Shown: positions 37,401 to 52,400 of the stretch, in pieces
Layout of the letters: every line of letters starts with the position of its first letter
Numbering within the stretch: position 1 is the stretch's first letter
NCBI RefSeq assembly: GCF_026230105.1
Contig: NC_079474.1
Coordinates: 27,790,294 to 27,854,293, forward strand
DNA: 64,000 bases
DNA from: Diorhabda sublineata
Lineage: Eukaryota > Arthropoda > Insecta > Coleoptera > Chrysomelidae
Direction of reading: 5' to 3'
The notes under the pieces: model-generated
The model's input: only the letters and a program-made list of their open reading frames with translations
What the model was told of the DNA's origin: nothing
The model's database searches: none
Made by a program: the position numbers and the translations under genes

Positions 37401-40400
37401 AACTTTATTTCTAATGGTAAATCCTAACTCTCCATCAAGATTTGGCTCTCCGAGAATTTTTGATATTTTAAATAAATATTGACCGGACTATTTCAAATCT
37501 GTTATGCGAGTAAAATGGAAACTACTAGATCTAAAATTAACACCTCCACCTAGAAAAAGTATACTTTGTAGCTGGTGAAATAGCTATTTTGAAAATACCA
37601 AAAAACGCACGCATTATAATATAATAATAAACATATATTTTATAAATACAACAAAGAACACGTACGAGTTACTTTCTATATACTAAGTGCAATTTAAAAT
37701 ATCATTCAAATGATTGCTATTTAATTTCAATAGGTTTCTAATCATTATTGAATCGTTTTATATAATGAAGAAGTCAGCAACAGTATTTGAAATTATACCT
37801 ACATACCACTGATATATTGAGTCCGTTAAGGCCGCTTGACATGATGCAATATAACGCGCAATACAATGCAAAACGCAATATATCTTGATAAAAAGCATAC
37901 GCTAATGAAGTTCAGTTGATTGTTTCATACAAGATATCACATATCACACTTGTAACATCATCGGTTCGGTGCCATTTATATTAGTGCAAGCTGCAATCCT
38001 AGGGAGAAATCTAGTCACTTTTGGACTAACAACCAACCTATCCATGAGGTTCCAGAACCAAGGCAGCAGTAGATATAATTATTGAAAGTGATCCACTGAC
38101 CAATTTTTCGTTACTCACTTATTTAGTTTTTTTTTCCATTGTTAAACCGGTCTCAAAATAATGAATCAAATTTTAGATAAGGTATTTGTTCAACTAAAGC
38201 CGCGTTTACACCGGAGTTAATAACACGAGTTTTCAACAAAAAGTTATTAACTTAGCTGAATCGCCAAAAAATTTCTCTTAACAAAAGTAAAGATCAAAGG
38301 AAATGTGTTATGTTTTAAACAAATGTTAATAACAAAAGTTAATGGCCTCTTTTAGCGCGTTAACTTTTGTTAACAACAGGTTCCTCTCTTCCCGGCAACC
38401 CCCTCGACCAGCATCCTGCTATACAGAGCGCGCCAGTGTCCCCTCAACATCCTCTCGCACCATTGTCTCACCTAGAACTGCTGGCTGTGCATGAGCGTTG
38501 ATAATGGCAGAGTTTTTAACTTTTGTTGATAACAAAACTAGCAGCCAAAAGAAAATGTTATTAACATATGTTAATGACTTTTGTTATTAACATCAGTTAA
38601 TGTTAAAAACTTGTGTTATTAACTCCGGTGTAAACGCGGCTTAACTTATTGCATTTTTATTAGTGGCAGCCATGATACAATGAAAAGAGACACGTGACGT
38701 GCAATATTCATCTATGCAATATTTTGATCTTGCACCATAGCAAGCGGTCTTTATAGAAACATGTGTCATATTTTTAAATTGTTTATGAATGTTATCCGTT
38801 ATTCATAGACAAATAAGCATAGCAAAAATGATCTTACAACCTCTGGCTCTTGAATCAATATGTATTGGTGTATTAGCACCTTTAAGTTGATTGAAGTATG
38901 TGTGTCACCACGTTTAGAAGCACACCTGACTTCTACCAACAGTCTTTCTTAGTGACAAACATTCTCTTGTTTTTTTTGAGGGAACTTGTAAGCACCACTC
39001 CTTGGACTATTATTTTGTCTCCCTATTGACGTGTCTTACCAGCGATCCGTCTGTAAGGAATTTCAACAACCACTTTAGTTTTTATAGGAGTTTTTCCAAG
39101 TAATGTTAAACATGCGGTAACTTGTTAAGACTAGTCTCTAATTCTATGAGGAGTATAATTGCTTTACTTTCATTCAATAATTCTCTCTTTGTTTATTGAG
39201 GACGCAGTACGTTTTTATGAGAAATAGTATGGAGTACGTTAAATATGGAATTCATGTATAGTTAAGAAATTGGAAACGAATACTTAAAGCAGCCATGGCA
39301 GAAAAAAAAACTATGTGAAATTGAAGGGGAAATCACACTTAATAAACGAACGGCACAGCGTTAGTTTAATCGTTTTATTAGTAGAAATTCAGCGCTTGAA
39401 GATCGTCTACGTCAGAGATTTAGGTTATAAGGAAAACCAACCTAGTATCAGCACCGTCCGTTTATCGGACTCGCTTGGACGTTACAATGATACCATACAT
39501 ATCACATTGAAAATCATTAGGTTCGATCTATAAAAGTTTTCGAATAATGTTACACGAATTAGCAGAAATTCAAGCGAATCGTCAGTTGAGGTGACGCATT
39601 TTTACTTGATGAAAAATGGATTTACCTAAGTATAGAAAATCAGTGATTAGATCAAGGACAATTACCAAAGCCCGTCTCAAAGAGAGAAAAGTCTTGTTGT
39701 AGCCGATGGCGATTAAGATGTCGCGCATGCAGACCACGGTTGCCAACCCTCCCGAATTTCCCGTTTTCCATTTGGTTCTCCCGTTGCTCGGGATACGGAT
39801 TGTCTCGGGTTTGGAAGTTAAGTGTAACAGGAGAATTGATGCTTAGTAGTTCTTCTCAGTAACCTATCCTAGCGGCCTATTGTAAAACTATTTTTTCTGA
39901 AGATAACAAGTTTGCAACTATGACAGTTTAGGAGAAGTGGGATCAAATTTTCGCTAGTGTGAAAGAAGCCACGTTGGACGCGTTAAAAACCGTTGTGACT
40001 TGCAGTTCAAATGAACGAAGTCTAGAAATCACAGCAGTGTGGATTTGCTAAGAGCCAAACTTCACACAACTTCAAATTTATAGATGAGTTCCATTGATTT
40101 TTTGTCTAAACAAGATAAGTGCTTGATAAAAGCTACACGTAGCCAAAAAAGTACAAGAGAGTTATATCTAGAATCCAGACGATTTGAAAATTGAAACGTA
40201 TAAAGATTTGGTTTTTGTAAATACTTTTGATACAAATAGAAGTTGTGAAAAACCATTTTAACAAAGTCAGTTCATTCAATGAAATTATTCAGTTCAATCG
40301 TTGAATTAATCAAATTGTAATTTATTTGTAAATGTAATGAAGCTTCCCAAAAATAGTTTTGCGGGAGTGAAATCTATAATTAGAGGAAATAATAGTGACT

Positions 40401-43400
40401 GATGAGGAATTATGAAAATACTATACTTTATCTAGTTTTTTGGTTTAGTTGTTAATTTTTTGTGTCAATATCTTGTGAATATCGTTTTGTTACTGTAAAT
40501 TTATGTGAATATCGTACTTTGTAAAATTCTAAATTCGAAAATAAAATTTCTGTTTTGCTTCTGTTAATAGGAAAACTACTAGCATACCTAATCGTATATT
40601 TTCAGTCAGGATGTATGCCTCATCCTCACCTAATTTTGACCATATTGATTCAAATATAAATTATGTGCCTTGTGTAACTCCCGATTTCACTGAGTCTGAA
40701 GTTTTAACTAACCTCAAAAAATTGAAACCAAACTCTTTACCTGGTACCGATGGGTTACCAGCCTTTTTATTACGAGACTGTGTGTATTTTCTTGCACAAC
40801 TATTGTGTTGCTTTTTCAATCTCTTGTAAAAATGTGCTAAATTTCCGGTGATAAGGAAAACTGGACGAATTTGTACCAAAATCATAAGGTTGTTATTGAG
40901 AACTATCGACCCATCACAATTATTTCCAACAAGATATTTGAAGCTCTGCTTTACTAAGTTATTTTCCACCACGTGAAACTATCCATATGTAATGAATAAA
41001 ACGGTTTTTATCCTGGTAGATCAGCGGTTTCTAATTTAATGTGCTTAACGCAGTATGCGGCACTACAATTGGATAACGGTGGTCAGGTTGATGTCATCTA
41101 TACAGATTTTTCCAAAGCTTTTGATCGCTTGGATCATGGAATTCTTCTGACTAAGCCGTTCAGCATTGGTTTAACTGATTCATTTACCAACTTTTTTATG
41201 TCATACCTCAGAGATAGAAAACTTACAGTTATTTACAATAGTTTTATCTCCATAGAAATTAAAGTATCTTCTGGAATACCCCAGGGCCCAGTACTTGGGC
41301 CATTATTATTTATAATATTTATAAATGACATTGTCTTGAGATTAAATTCTGGTGTTCTTGTTTATACATATGATCTGAAGGTAGATCACTCCATATCGAG
41401 CATTAATGACTGCCACTTACTTTAATTTGATATAGATACAATTTGTGATTGCTGCGATAAAAATGTACTTCCTCTTAAGATTTCAAAGTGTAATACCTTA
41501 TCTTTCACTAGAAAATTTTAAACTCCTTTATTTTAATTATCGCATTTTTAATAATGTAATTAAAACTTCTGCAGCATTCAATGATCTTGGTGTTACATTA
41601 AATTAATCTGAGAAAGTCTAGGCAGTTTACCGAAGTTAAAACCGTATCTTTACTTTTTGATGCATTCGTTTTTCCAAAACTAGAATATGCTTTTCTATGG
41701 GAACCAAGCTACCAAACTCATATCAGAAGAATAACTAATATTCACAGAAAGTATTTTAAATATATGTGATTCAGGTCTGACAATATTTATTCACCTCAAA
41801 GCACACTGTGTAACTTGAACGATCTAGCGACTAGACGTATGTGTTCTTCCTTTATATTCCTTCACAACATTGTGACGAATAAAATTGACTGTCCAAAATT
41901 GCTAAGTCTTTTAAGAATACATACTCTTCGAGTTGCCACCGTGTCCCACATTTCATTCCTAGAACTGTTCTGAACAATTTTCTCTTTTATATCGAATGAA
42001 ACAATATCACTGTCATATGTTGTTCAACTTTCTCATTATTCGTATTTGGCGTTTGGCATTGGGACTGGAATTCTAGAACTGCTAATTTTTTCGTATTTTC
42101 GTGGCTATAATATTTATACTTCATCTAATTGTACCATTGTTTATTTGTACTTTACAATTTTAATTGTTCAATTGTTAACTCTTATGTATGTCTTTCCCAC
42201 CTTTTAATTGGCCCTTGGGCCGTAGGGTGGTGTAAATAAATAAATAAATAAACTCTTCTTTCATCTCAACTTGTTATGTCACTTACCTTTAAACATTTTT
42301 TGATAATAGGCTAGTTGACAAAATTTGTAAATTAGTTTAAAACTATAGCTTAGCATCTATTTCACCCAAAAATATATTATTTTAAGAAAAATAGGGTTTT
42401 TACGTTAGTATTTCAAGTTTTTAGAAATGAATTTGAATTTTACCGCGAAAAATGCCAAGACTGTCATGGCGTCTTGAATGACGTCATACCTCGCGAAACA
42501 GCTGTGTTTGTTTTTAACAGTCTATTTTGTTTTATAATAAATAATGAATTCCTCGTAATATAAATACTGTATAGTGCCCCAATGTGAAAGTACAATGATA
42601 AAAATGCCATGAAATTATTCATATACGTAAATACGTAACAATAAAGAAATACGAAGAAAGTGGTTAAAAAAGGCAAGGAGACAAGCTGCTCTTACTTTAT
42701 CAAGTATCAAACAAAACTTGATGTAGCTATTTATAAATGTATAGTAAAAATGTATAGTAAAAGCAAAATCTACCATAATACACCACACATAACATATAAA
42801 ATGTTATGACTTAATTGAGAAACTTTGTATTCGCTAACCTCATAATCAGTTAAGTATTTTCATTCCACAGTGGGTAAATGCGATTCTGTTTGGCAGGTAA
42901 CTGCTAATTAAATAAGACTTTGTTTCTTCTTCACATAATACTTATATATAACTTTTAAGACTGGGGACTCAGGGAAAACTCGAAATAACCTGGTCACTTT
43001 GTACGAAAATTACAGCTACAATTGGTGTTTAATGTCACGTGATTAAATGCCTCATTTTGTCGATATTATTTTCCAAAAATATTATAAATCTTTTATTATC
43101 TTTGTAGTAAAAGTTGTTTTTTTGTTTAGTAATTATCATCATTAATCATTAGAAACTCAAAGCCATCCGATTTATTTTTAGCCTATTGTGCAATAGCAAA
43201 CAAATATTAGCATCAATCTGATCAGCTTATAAATTGAATATAATTTTGAGTTTTTGTTTTGTTTGTTTGAAATTTAGATTTATCTAAAAAGTCTATGTAT
43301 TATTCTAAAACCTTAAAACTAATGTAGGACAAGATACTTAATAACCAGTTTCCATATCATTTAACGTCTTGAAATCATTTAGTTCGTGCGTCACCAACAA

Positions 43401-46400
43401 ATTATTTTGGAAAAATTTTAGCGTTAACCTATTAGAGTGTATTACGATATACGTCATTAAGATAACAGAAAACCTATTTTACGAAAATACATTAAAGAAT
43501 TTCAAGTTTTTTCTTATAAATATTATTATTAGTATTATTTTCAGCCTGCTTTAAACATAGTCATGATGTATTCCTTCTGGTTATAACATTTCTAATGTCA
43601 CCAAGTGTACGACCACTCATGCGGGTCAGATGTACTTCTGCATTTATTTTATTGTTCTATAATAATCTAAACGAATACAATAAATAAAAAAATAACGTGA
43701 GCTGAACAACATCTGGAGTATACAAACAAAAATATTTAAATTATCGATGACACATGTCACATTTTCATAGGAAAAATATTTCAATATTCTGATGTGTAGA
43801 CAGCTTATAACAATTGCCCTTTTAGGTATTTTGAGTCAACAAATAACAACAGCAAACTTTAATTTACCAACTACGTCCTTTTCTTTAGCTTTCAGGATAT
43901 AGCATTTAATCTTTACTGAGATATTGCTGCTCTGGAATAAGAGTTTGCTCAAGAAAACGCATCGAAAATGGCATCTTGTGGTAGTCTTTCTACTTATAAT
44001 CAAGAGTTTTTTTATTTTGATATTGATATTCAATCCGTATTCCTGACTGTCACAGGACTATCAGACTTTGTAAATATTCTATATTGTCAACAAATACAAT
44101 GGTGCAATCACCTTTAACCATATTAAGGCCTTCTTCAAGAGTCACAATCTCTCTATTGAAAGAAAAATGAGAAAAATGAGGTGCCAGGTCTCATCTGACC
44201 TGTTTTATGGAGTTGAGCTCTGGATCTTTAATGTAGACATTCGAAATGTGGCTTTATAGACGAATACTCAAGATCTCCCGGACCGCCGTCCTCAATAGAA
44301 TAAAAAATGAACGAGAAGTAATAATAACCATGAAAATTCGCCAACTACAGTACTTGGACTACATAATGAGAAACGAATCCAGAAATGCATGGCTCTAAGT
44401 CATCCTGCAAGGCAAAATATTTGGAAAAAGAGGTCCATTAAGAAGACGAACCTTAAAACCTGGCATCAGAGAGATATATCTAGGATGTCTATGTTATGCT
44501 GTGCATTTGGTCCATTAGCTTGTCATTTCTTTCTAGCTTTATCAGTTCCTATATATCAGAATTCTTGGGTGACCTATCAGATTTTTTGGCTTTAACGTGA
44601 TTGATGTGAAATGTTGTTAAAAGCCTTTTTTATCACCATGAAAGCTTTTAGACCAATATCTTTGCTGTCAAAGCATTTTCTATGTCTTCAACTAGGCAAT
44701 GTAGTGCACTTTTTTACGTTACAAAAGTCTAGATGTAATTCACTTGATGATTTTTGCAATTTGGATGACTGAATCACATTCATAGAAGTAAAATTATTTT
44801 TAGACGTTTGTGGTAATTACAGTGCTTGCTTTTGGATCGGAATTGTGGAGACTGTTCTCTCCTCGAATTTTTGCTGTTGAATATTTTGTTATACTAACCG
44901 TATTTGCTAGCAGTGCAACCGATTCCTTTTTTGTCACTCTACGTGTTCATGATAATACTGATGATTGTTGAAATGAATGAAGTTATTTATGTATTTAGAA
45001 TATTTTGCAATTTCATTATCACTTCACAAACAGTAAAGTCGACTGTGTAATTAACATTTTACTTTTATCTTTTAGTGTTATGTGTCCCATTGGATGAAAT
45101 AACTAATATAAGCATAAATGAAAACCCTACAACTTCAAATAAAATACAATATTCTACTACCGAGGTGGAGCATGCTACCAAACAACCTGACAAGAATGAA
45201 AGTACACCTTTGGTAGAGGATAAAATCAATAAAAATGAAAATAACACAGAAAAATCTGGCGCTGATGATATGCCTAACGAACTAGAACACTTGCTACCTA
45301 CAAATTCATCGAATTTTGCCTACACCTATGTTTCCGATGATAACAAAGATACAGAAGTTTCGGATATGTTAAATATACCTGCATCTTCAGTCGATTACGA
45401 TTTGGCACCAAATCAGCCTAAAATTGTTTATAAACCAGATGATTCAGTCAATACAAGTATATTTTTGAAAGACGATTCAATAAATGTTAATTTAGAAGGT
45501 AAGATATGATTTGTTTTTGTTTAATTTAATTTTTGATGTTCAAAAAGTAACGAGATTATCTTTTCAATTGGCGAATTTTTCAAGTAAATTTATATTTAGT
45601 ATTAGCAATTGCTTAAGCTACAATAATTTCTACTTGTTTGTCTCACGATGACAAATCGTTACAAGTTTGAATCGCAGAACCGAAGAACAGTTTATTGCTG
45701 AAGAAGCTCACGAAATGTTAAATTCTCTGTATGGTATCAATACGGTATCTCTAAAGAATGCTTACAAATGGTAAAAACGATTGGAAATTAGTCAATAAGG
45801 ACTAGGAATGATTGGTTGGATTGCCTTTACACCGATCTGGATTTCAATGTCACTACTGGTTCTATGTCCATGATTCTGGGGCAAAAATTCATAGTTCTAG
45901 ATGGAGAACCAATCACTTATATCGCTTTAAAAGGTCCCGAGAGTATTATATTTAATACATACAGTTACTAGTGACATGCACTGCGGCCCAAAAGATTATC
46001 CCGGTGACGGTATTTTTCCTGTCCACCTCCTTTTCTGGTCTTTTCACTATTATCCTGTAGTCGATTTCACAAAAGGAATCAAGTCTTACTAATGATTTAT
46101 CTGACTCCCTTTAGCTATTTCATTTTCCTCCGCTCCAGTTTGCCCAGGAACCTATTAGAGGGAACTTACCCAGATACTTTAAAACCAGTTTGGATCTTAC
46201 GACATTACTTAGAGCTATAATAGTTTCTTGGCGCTCGGATTAATTCCTTACCAAATCGAATTTTTCGATTGTAAATATTTCTATTTGAAAATTACTTGGA
46301 GGAGTATTACCTAAGCTCTGAGAGTGTTTGGTTCTAAGCCCATATGCTCCTATAACTGTTCGTTTCTAATATACTTTTGGCGTAATTTTTTTCAGAACTA

Positions 46401-49400
46401 AATCTTTTTGTTATTTTGTTCTTAGGTATGTATGGTCATCTTCTAACGGAAGTCTTAGCCTATTCCTGATGACTCTTCTCTCGACATTCTGAGTTTTCCT
46501 CGCCACGCTTTCCTCTAATACATGAAGAGGTGAGAGATACTCTCATAGACCTAGTTATATATTCAAAGACTTTACACGAGTTTTAGTGCCTCACTGCCAT
46601 ATACTTGTTTATTGGTCTCATTATCGTCATGCGCTGTGTATTTGTATTTTTGAAAGTTCTATGAACTATAACACTTATAAATTAATACCACTGGTTGAAA
46701 TTGATAGTTTATTAAATACAGACTTATCAAATTTCTAAACAAGTATTAATTTATTTAGAAAAAAATCTGAAATAAATACATCTGATACGTTCATAGTTTG
46801 TAAACATTTTTAGTCGTAGATGATTAAAAATTGGGGAAAACTGCAAATAATTGAGCTCATCGAAAAGTTAAATTGGTACATTATACAAAGTATCCTCAGT
46901 TTTGTTCGTAAATAATTAACTGTGTCTAAACTTCAGAAAGCTTGGAAATTTAAAAGTCAATTACAAGAAATTTCGTTCATATGTTTTATGCAGATGCCGA
47001 TCCAAGCGTAAAATGAATTAAAAGAAATCGAAAATAAATTAGCATTTGGAAGGCTCTTTGGTAATTTCATTCATATTATTCATATCATCTCCAACGTATG
47101 TTTTTATTGTTTCGCATTGCCATGACTGTTGGACGACAGTAGGAGTATAACTTAATAAATGAATTTGTCATTTAAATGCCTTGTTGGTTTAAGCAGACGA
47201 TTGACTAATCGAGAGATTAAAAGATCAAACATGTTCATGCAAAGCGTACCAACCGTAAAATTTTAAGACCGTCTTCAAGCAGATACGGATTACACTATCG
47301 AAATTGTTACAAAAAATTAAAAGTAGATATAGAACTATAATCCCGACAGAGAAGTTGAAAGTTCTTCTTGGACAACTAGTGACTTATTTCACTCTATACC
47401 GCCTAAACAATAGTAGAAAAAAGTTATTGATAAACCATCTAGCGAGGGAGCAATAATATTAAAACTGATATCTCATTTTAAAGGTTATTTTGAAAAATAC
47501 TATACACTTGAATGTTTTTAGAAGCTCGGATAAACCTTGTGAAAACTGTATTCAAGTATCCAAAACACTGCGAGATATTATATATATTAGAACGTTGTTG
47601 TCCGATGCCCATTTGCCATTGTTTTCTATTTTTGCAGTCTTTCTTCCTTAGTTCTCACTGGCTTATTGACCATTTTATTCCTTCCATCCATGTTTTCCTT
47701 GGTCTTTGTCTTTTTCTGTTTTTACGTAGTATCCATTTCATTATTTTCTTTGTTAATCTTGCTTCTGTCATTCTGTGAACATGCCCATACCGTACCAGTT
47801 GTTTCCTTTCCATACATGTTATAACTGTATCTTTCACACCTATTTTTTCCTTAATTCTCTTATTAATCGGTTTTTCCAATCTTGATGTCCTAGATGCCAT
47901 CCTCATTGCGACCATTTATGTAGCTTCTAATTTCCTTTTCATTTGTTTTTTAGTCGTCACGTCGTCATATATTAACGTACTTTTGATCCAGATATAAACA
48001 CCGTTTCCTACTTATTTAATTTATTTAAACACTTACATTAGACTATAAATAAATCGCCTACCATGATAAAAACATATATAAAAACAAAAATTAAACGAAT
48101 TCCTCGGTATATCAAATATATAATTCCATTATACCCGAACAGGACCGGCTTCACGGACTTGCTGTTGCCAACAATATATTTTTCTTTGTTTGCCTATCTC
48201 TATACTACATAGAATACCATTAATTGGTTTTATTATTTATTTTGTATTGTTTATTCTAGATTTTATTTCGACCTTCTTTATCAAAATTAACGCTGAAATA
48301 GTTTCTTGCCATATATTAAAGATCCTCTTTCTCGTTTGCGCATATCACCTGATTATCGGCGAATTGTAGAGTGTGAAAGCAAGTATCGTCATCAATCTCT
48401 ATGCCCATTACTCTACATTTTCTTTTCCACTGAGAGAGTGCTTTTGCCACATATTCTTAAAAAGTGTAGAAGATGCAGCATCCTTGTAGCAGATCCTTAT
48501 CAATTCTAAATGGCTCTGATGATCTATTACCTAATTTTACACAGATCTTATATCTGTATATAGATTTTGAATGACTTGTGTGATATAAAGTTTATAAATC
48601 AAAATAAATAAACGTAGTTGAAATCAACCCACGTTTCCATTAGAGAGATTTATTTAATTTAATTTAGCCATACCCCCCTAAAAATAAGTGATTACTCTAT
48701 ATGGACCGACATATAGAAGTTTTTAAATTGCCAGCTGATACAATACAACGTGGATTTTCAATGTTTCAATACTTAGCGATTGATTTTTTAATATTTTTTT
48801 GGCTTTAGCTAAAATTGCCTTGTTGATCGACGAGGTTTTAACTTTAGGTATTACAAAAATATTTGTGCAGGAATAATGTTCTATAGAGTTTCATAATATT
48901 AATACAATAAAAGATAGTTTTGCTTGCATGAATTTAATCCTCATTTAAGTTTAAATTTCATAGGAATGAAGAATTATGGTGATGAGACAATCGCCAAAAG
49001 AAGTGATTTGGATCACATTGCGATAGTTCCTGGAACAATAGCTGCAATCTTAGCAGGAGTATTTTTAGTCGTTTCAATAGCTGGATATATCAGTTTATTG
49101 AGCTGGAGGAGGTACTTGGAGTAAGTATAAATCTAAACTTTTTAAAATTTAATTATTTCGAGGCATTCATTCTTATGTAAGTTTTGAAATGGAAGAATAA
49201 AAAACAAATATTTATAATTGGATATGGCTTTATCATTTTTTTAAATATTCTCAATTGAGATTAATACACTTTTGCATGCGATTGAACCAATTGTCGAAAA
49301 ATTTTTTCCATTCCAAAGCATATGATTTAAACGCATGAACTGCTTCTTCAGGTGTAGAAAAATGTTGATCCCGCAATTTACCTTTCCATGTTTTGACTGT

Positions 49401-52400
49401 TTAAAAACGTTTTTTTTTGTTTGAACTGTGTGTGAGAGCATCAATATCACGATATATAACATGACGATGGGGCAATATCAGTATATGCACAGCATCGATA
49501 TTTTCTTGCACAACATCTGATTTTGGATGACCTTCACGAAATTCATCCTGTGCGACCACGAATGAAAACTAGTGAAACACGGTTGCTCGAGATAGTGCTT
49601 GATCACCAAAAATCGAAGAGAGTTGATTGGCACTCTGCTGTTGGTTTGATTCACGTCGAAGTCATAGAAAATCATCGTACGAAAATGTTCGAGATTGAAT
49701 TCCATTTGTTGATTATTTAGATTCTATATTTAGTTGGTACAAGAAATTTACTATAAATATATTTCAAACATCGAGCATCTGCTCTGTCAGTGCTCTGAAT
49801 TGAAAAAGGTCGTCAAATGCTAGTAGATTGCCTCGAAGAAAAAAAGCAGAATTGGAAATATATAAAGCAAAATACTTTTTTCTGGTTTAGGAATGCCTCA
49901 AAATAAGCTATAAAGGGAAAAATTGGGAGAATGATTAGCTAGTTAAATAAGTTTCCAAATTGAATAAAATAAAGGGTCTCAGGCTTCCTAATGATACATG
50001 ACTAATTTAGACGGGATTACCCGTACTTACCTAATCTACATTTGAAATGAATTCTACTTATAGTTTAAAATAGTATTAATATTAATAATAATATTGCAAA
50101 AGACATTGTTTATTTCACTTACAAAGAGATCCAAGGTGACTAGTGTTTAATAATCTTTATGTTAATTATGAAAATTGTGAAATAACTGCGTCGCAGCAAA
50201 TTAAAAGACTCGATTTTTCTGCAGCTACTATAGTAGTTTAATCAACTTCGCGAAAATATCATTCACAACTTAGATACTCAATGCAATTGAACTTAAACCA
50301 AATAGAATTTGCTTAGACAACTGTAGCGAACACAAACCTCTTCTTCGGCATTAAAGCAACCACGTCCAATCCAGATACGAGTCCACGTAGTTGAGAGGTG
50401 AAATTTTTCAAAATTATTATCAATTCTTGTTTCATGTTTCTTCCGAATTGTTAGTTTAAGTAGAGTAGGCCTTTCCAATCGTTTATTTGCTGTATTTGAT
50501 AAGAGCTTGTATATTCGAAAATATATTAAATCCGGTATCACATATTCAACTGTTTTTAAATTTTCTTATACATCTATTAGGACCTAATTATTTATTTTAC
50601 GTAGAAAGGTCTTTACAATACATTATATTTTTTCAGGAAAATGAATCCAGCCGATTCAGGTTTGCCAAAATATTTAATTGGAATAAAGTGTCTAATAATA
50701 AAGTTTGACCTTAACTGTACACTTGTTATTAGTTAATAATTCATTGATTAAATCAGTGGAGAGAAATTTTAATGATGTACAAAAACATATTACGTCTCAG
50801 ATGATTTATGAGAACCCGATTAGATATTTTTTCGATATAAGAACTATTAATAATACTGATCTGCGATTGAGTCGGTGTTGATAATTTTGATAGTTTTTAC
50901 AAAACAAAATACAATGTATCAAGTATCATTTACTCGAATAAAAAAAAACAGAATGTGAATTAACGAATTTAACTTCAGTAAGAACGAATAGCAGATACTA
51001 TTTACTTTTCCACAACAAACACGGTACGCTTTGCGAATGTCTAATATACTTCTTTGATCAAAACATATATTTGGGAGATATTTTTAACTACTATGACTCC
51101 GCGAAAACACAGAAAATAATAGAAATTGCATTTCTTTTAATAGTTCAATCAAAATATATTTGTAATTGTAATTTTGTTTTTATAAATCCAAATTCCAAGT
51201 TCTAATATAAAATTGGCGCAGTAAGTGGGATTGTCGATTATTACTATTAAGTAGGTAAGTCGTTGCTCGGCTATTGTCATTTAGATTGCCGTATAATTTT
51301 TCAAAGTTTTCAAATTCATTCAGATAGGCCATCGCATCTTCAAGTGAGGCCGGATTTTTGATATGCAAGTTATTTATTAAGGTACTACAACCTGTTATAA
51401 AAGTGCTAAGTGCGATTTTATCACAATGGTTTATTTGCCACACTTTCTCCGCGTAAGTTAAGTTGAGATTATTACTAATTTTCTGCGCGATATTACTTAG
51501 TAATAATTGAATTCGATTTCCAAAGTTCATCTATGGTTTGTTACTATCCGGGTTTCATTTAGTTCTTCGACTAAACAGCCAGTAATCATTAATGAAGTCT
51601 TCACACCTAATTAGAAATTTATTTGATGTGGTTTAATATTATCAATTCTAGATTTTAAAAGATTCCAGTTCATCTCAGGTATATTCAAAGTTGAATTTAC
51701 TAATTTTAAGGAATTAGTAAGTTGTTTACAATTATTCCGTTGAGTGTTAATATTATTTTCGTTATCTAATTATATATTTAAGATTCCGCTGATTATTTCA
51801 TCACTATCGCTCATGAAAATAATTTAAAATCAATGTTTATAATAAGGAATTTGCTCGCAATGAACAGAATTTAACTATCTTCACCAAAATCTTATACTGA
51901 GGCGTTTGGAAAGGCCCTTACAGATTGTTCATCAACTCGAGCTCTGCTCTTCTGGTCCTTTTTCCTCATGTTGCCACTAAGTTTATGAGTTCATAATACG
52001 CACTTATGATGTAGAAACTTCAAGGTTTCGAATTTCACTTCCGGCACAATGCGAAACTGTTCACTTCCGAAACCCGTGCGTATCCTACTGACTGCGCCAA
52101 TTATAGATTAAAACTTCAAATTTGGATTTTTTAAAACAAAATTACAATTATAAATATATTTTTATTAAGTAACGTAAGAACAAAGAATGAATTATTGAAA
52201 GAAATGTAGTTTTTGTTATCGTCTGTGTTTCCTCAGAGTCATTACATTTATTATATGCCGTCAGCTGTTATTTCATATGTAACTAATATGAGGGCACAAT
52301 CCCTTACAATTTTTCACATTTTTCTCGATGCGCAAATTAACTGAATCAATTCTGTCAAATTTAAATTCTCAAGGGTCTTACTTCTTTTGAAAAAAAAGAG

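Larger units (their letters stand above)
45791..48963. other. Intron 2 of the membrane-protein gene
   Basis: Apart from the LINE scraps at 46430-46650 and 47640-48010, nothing is recognised in this intron. Confidence 0.45.
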
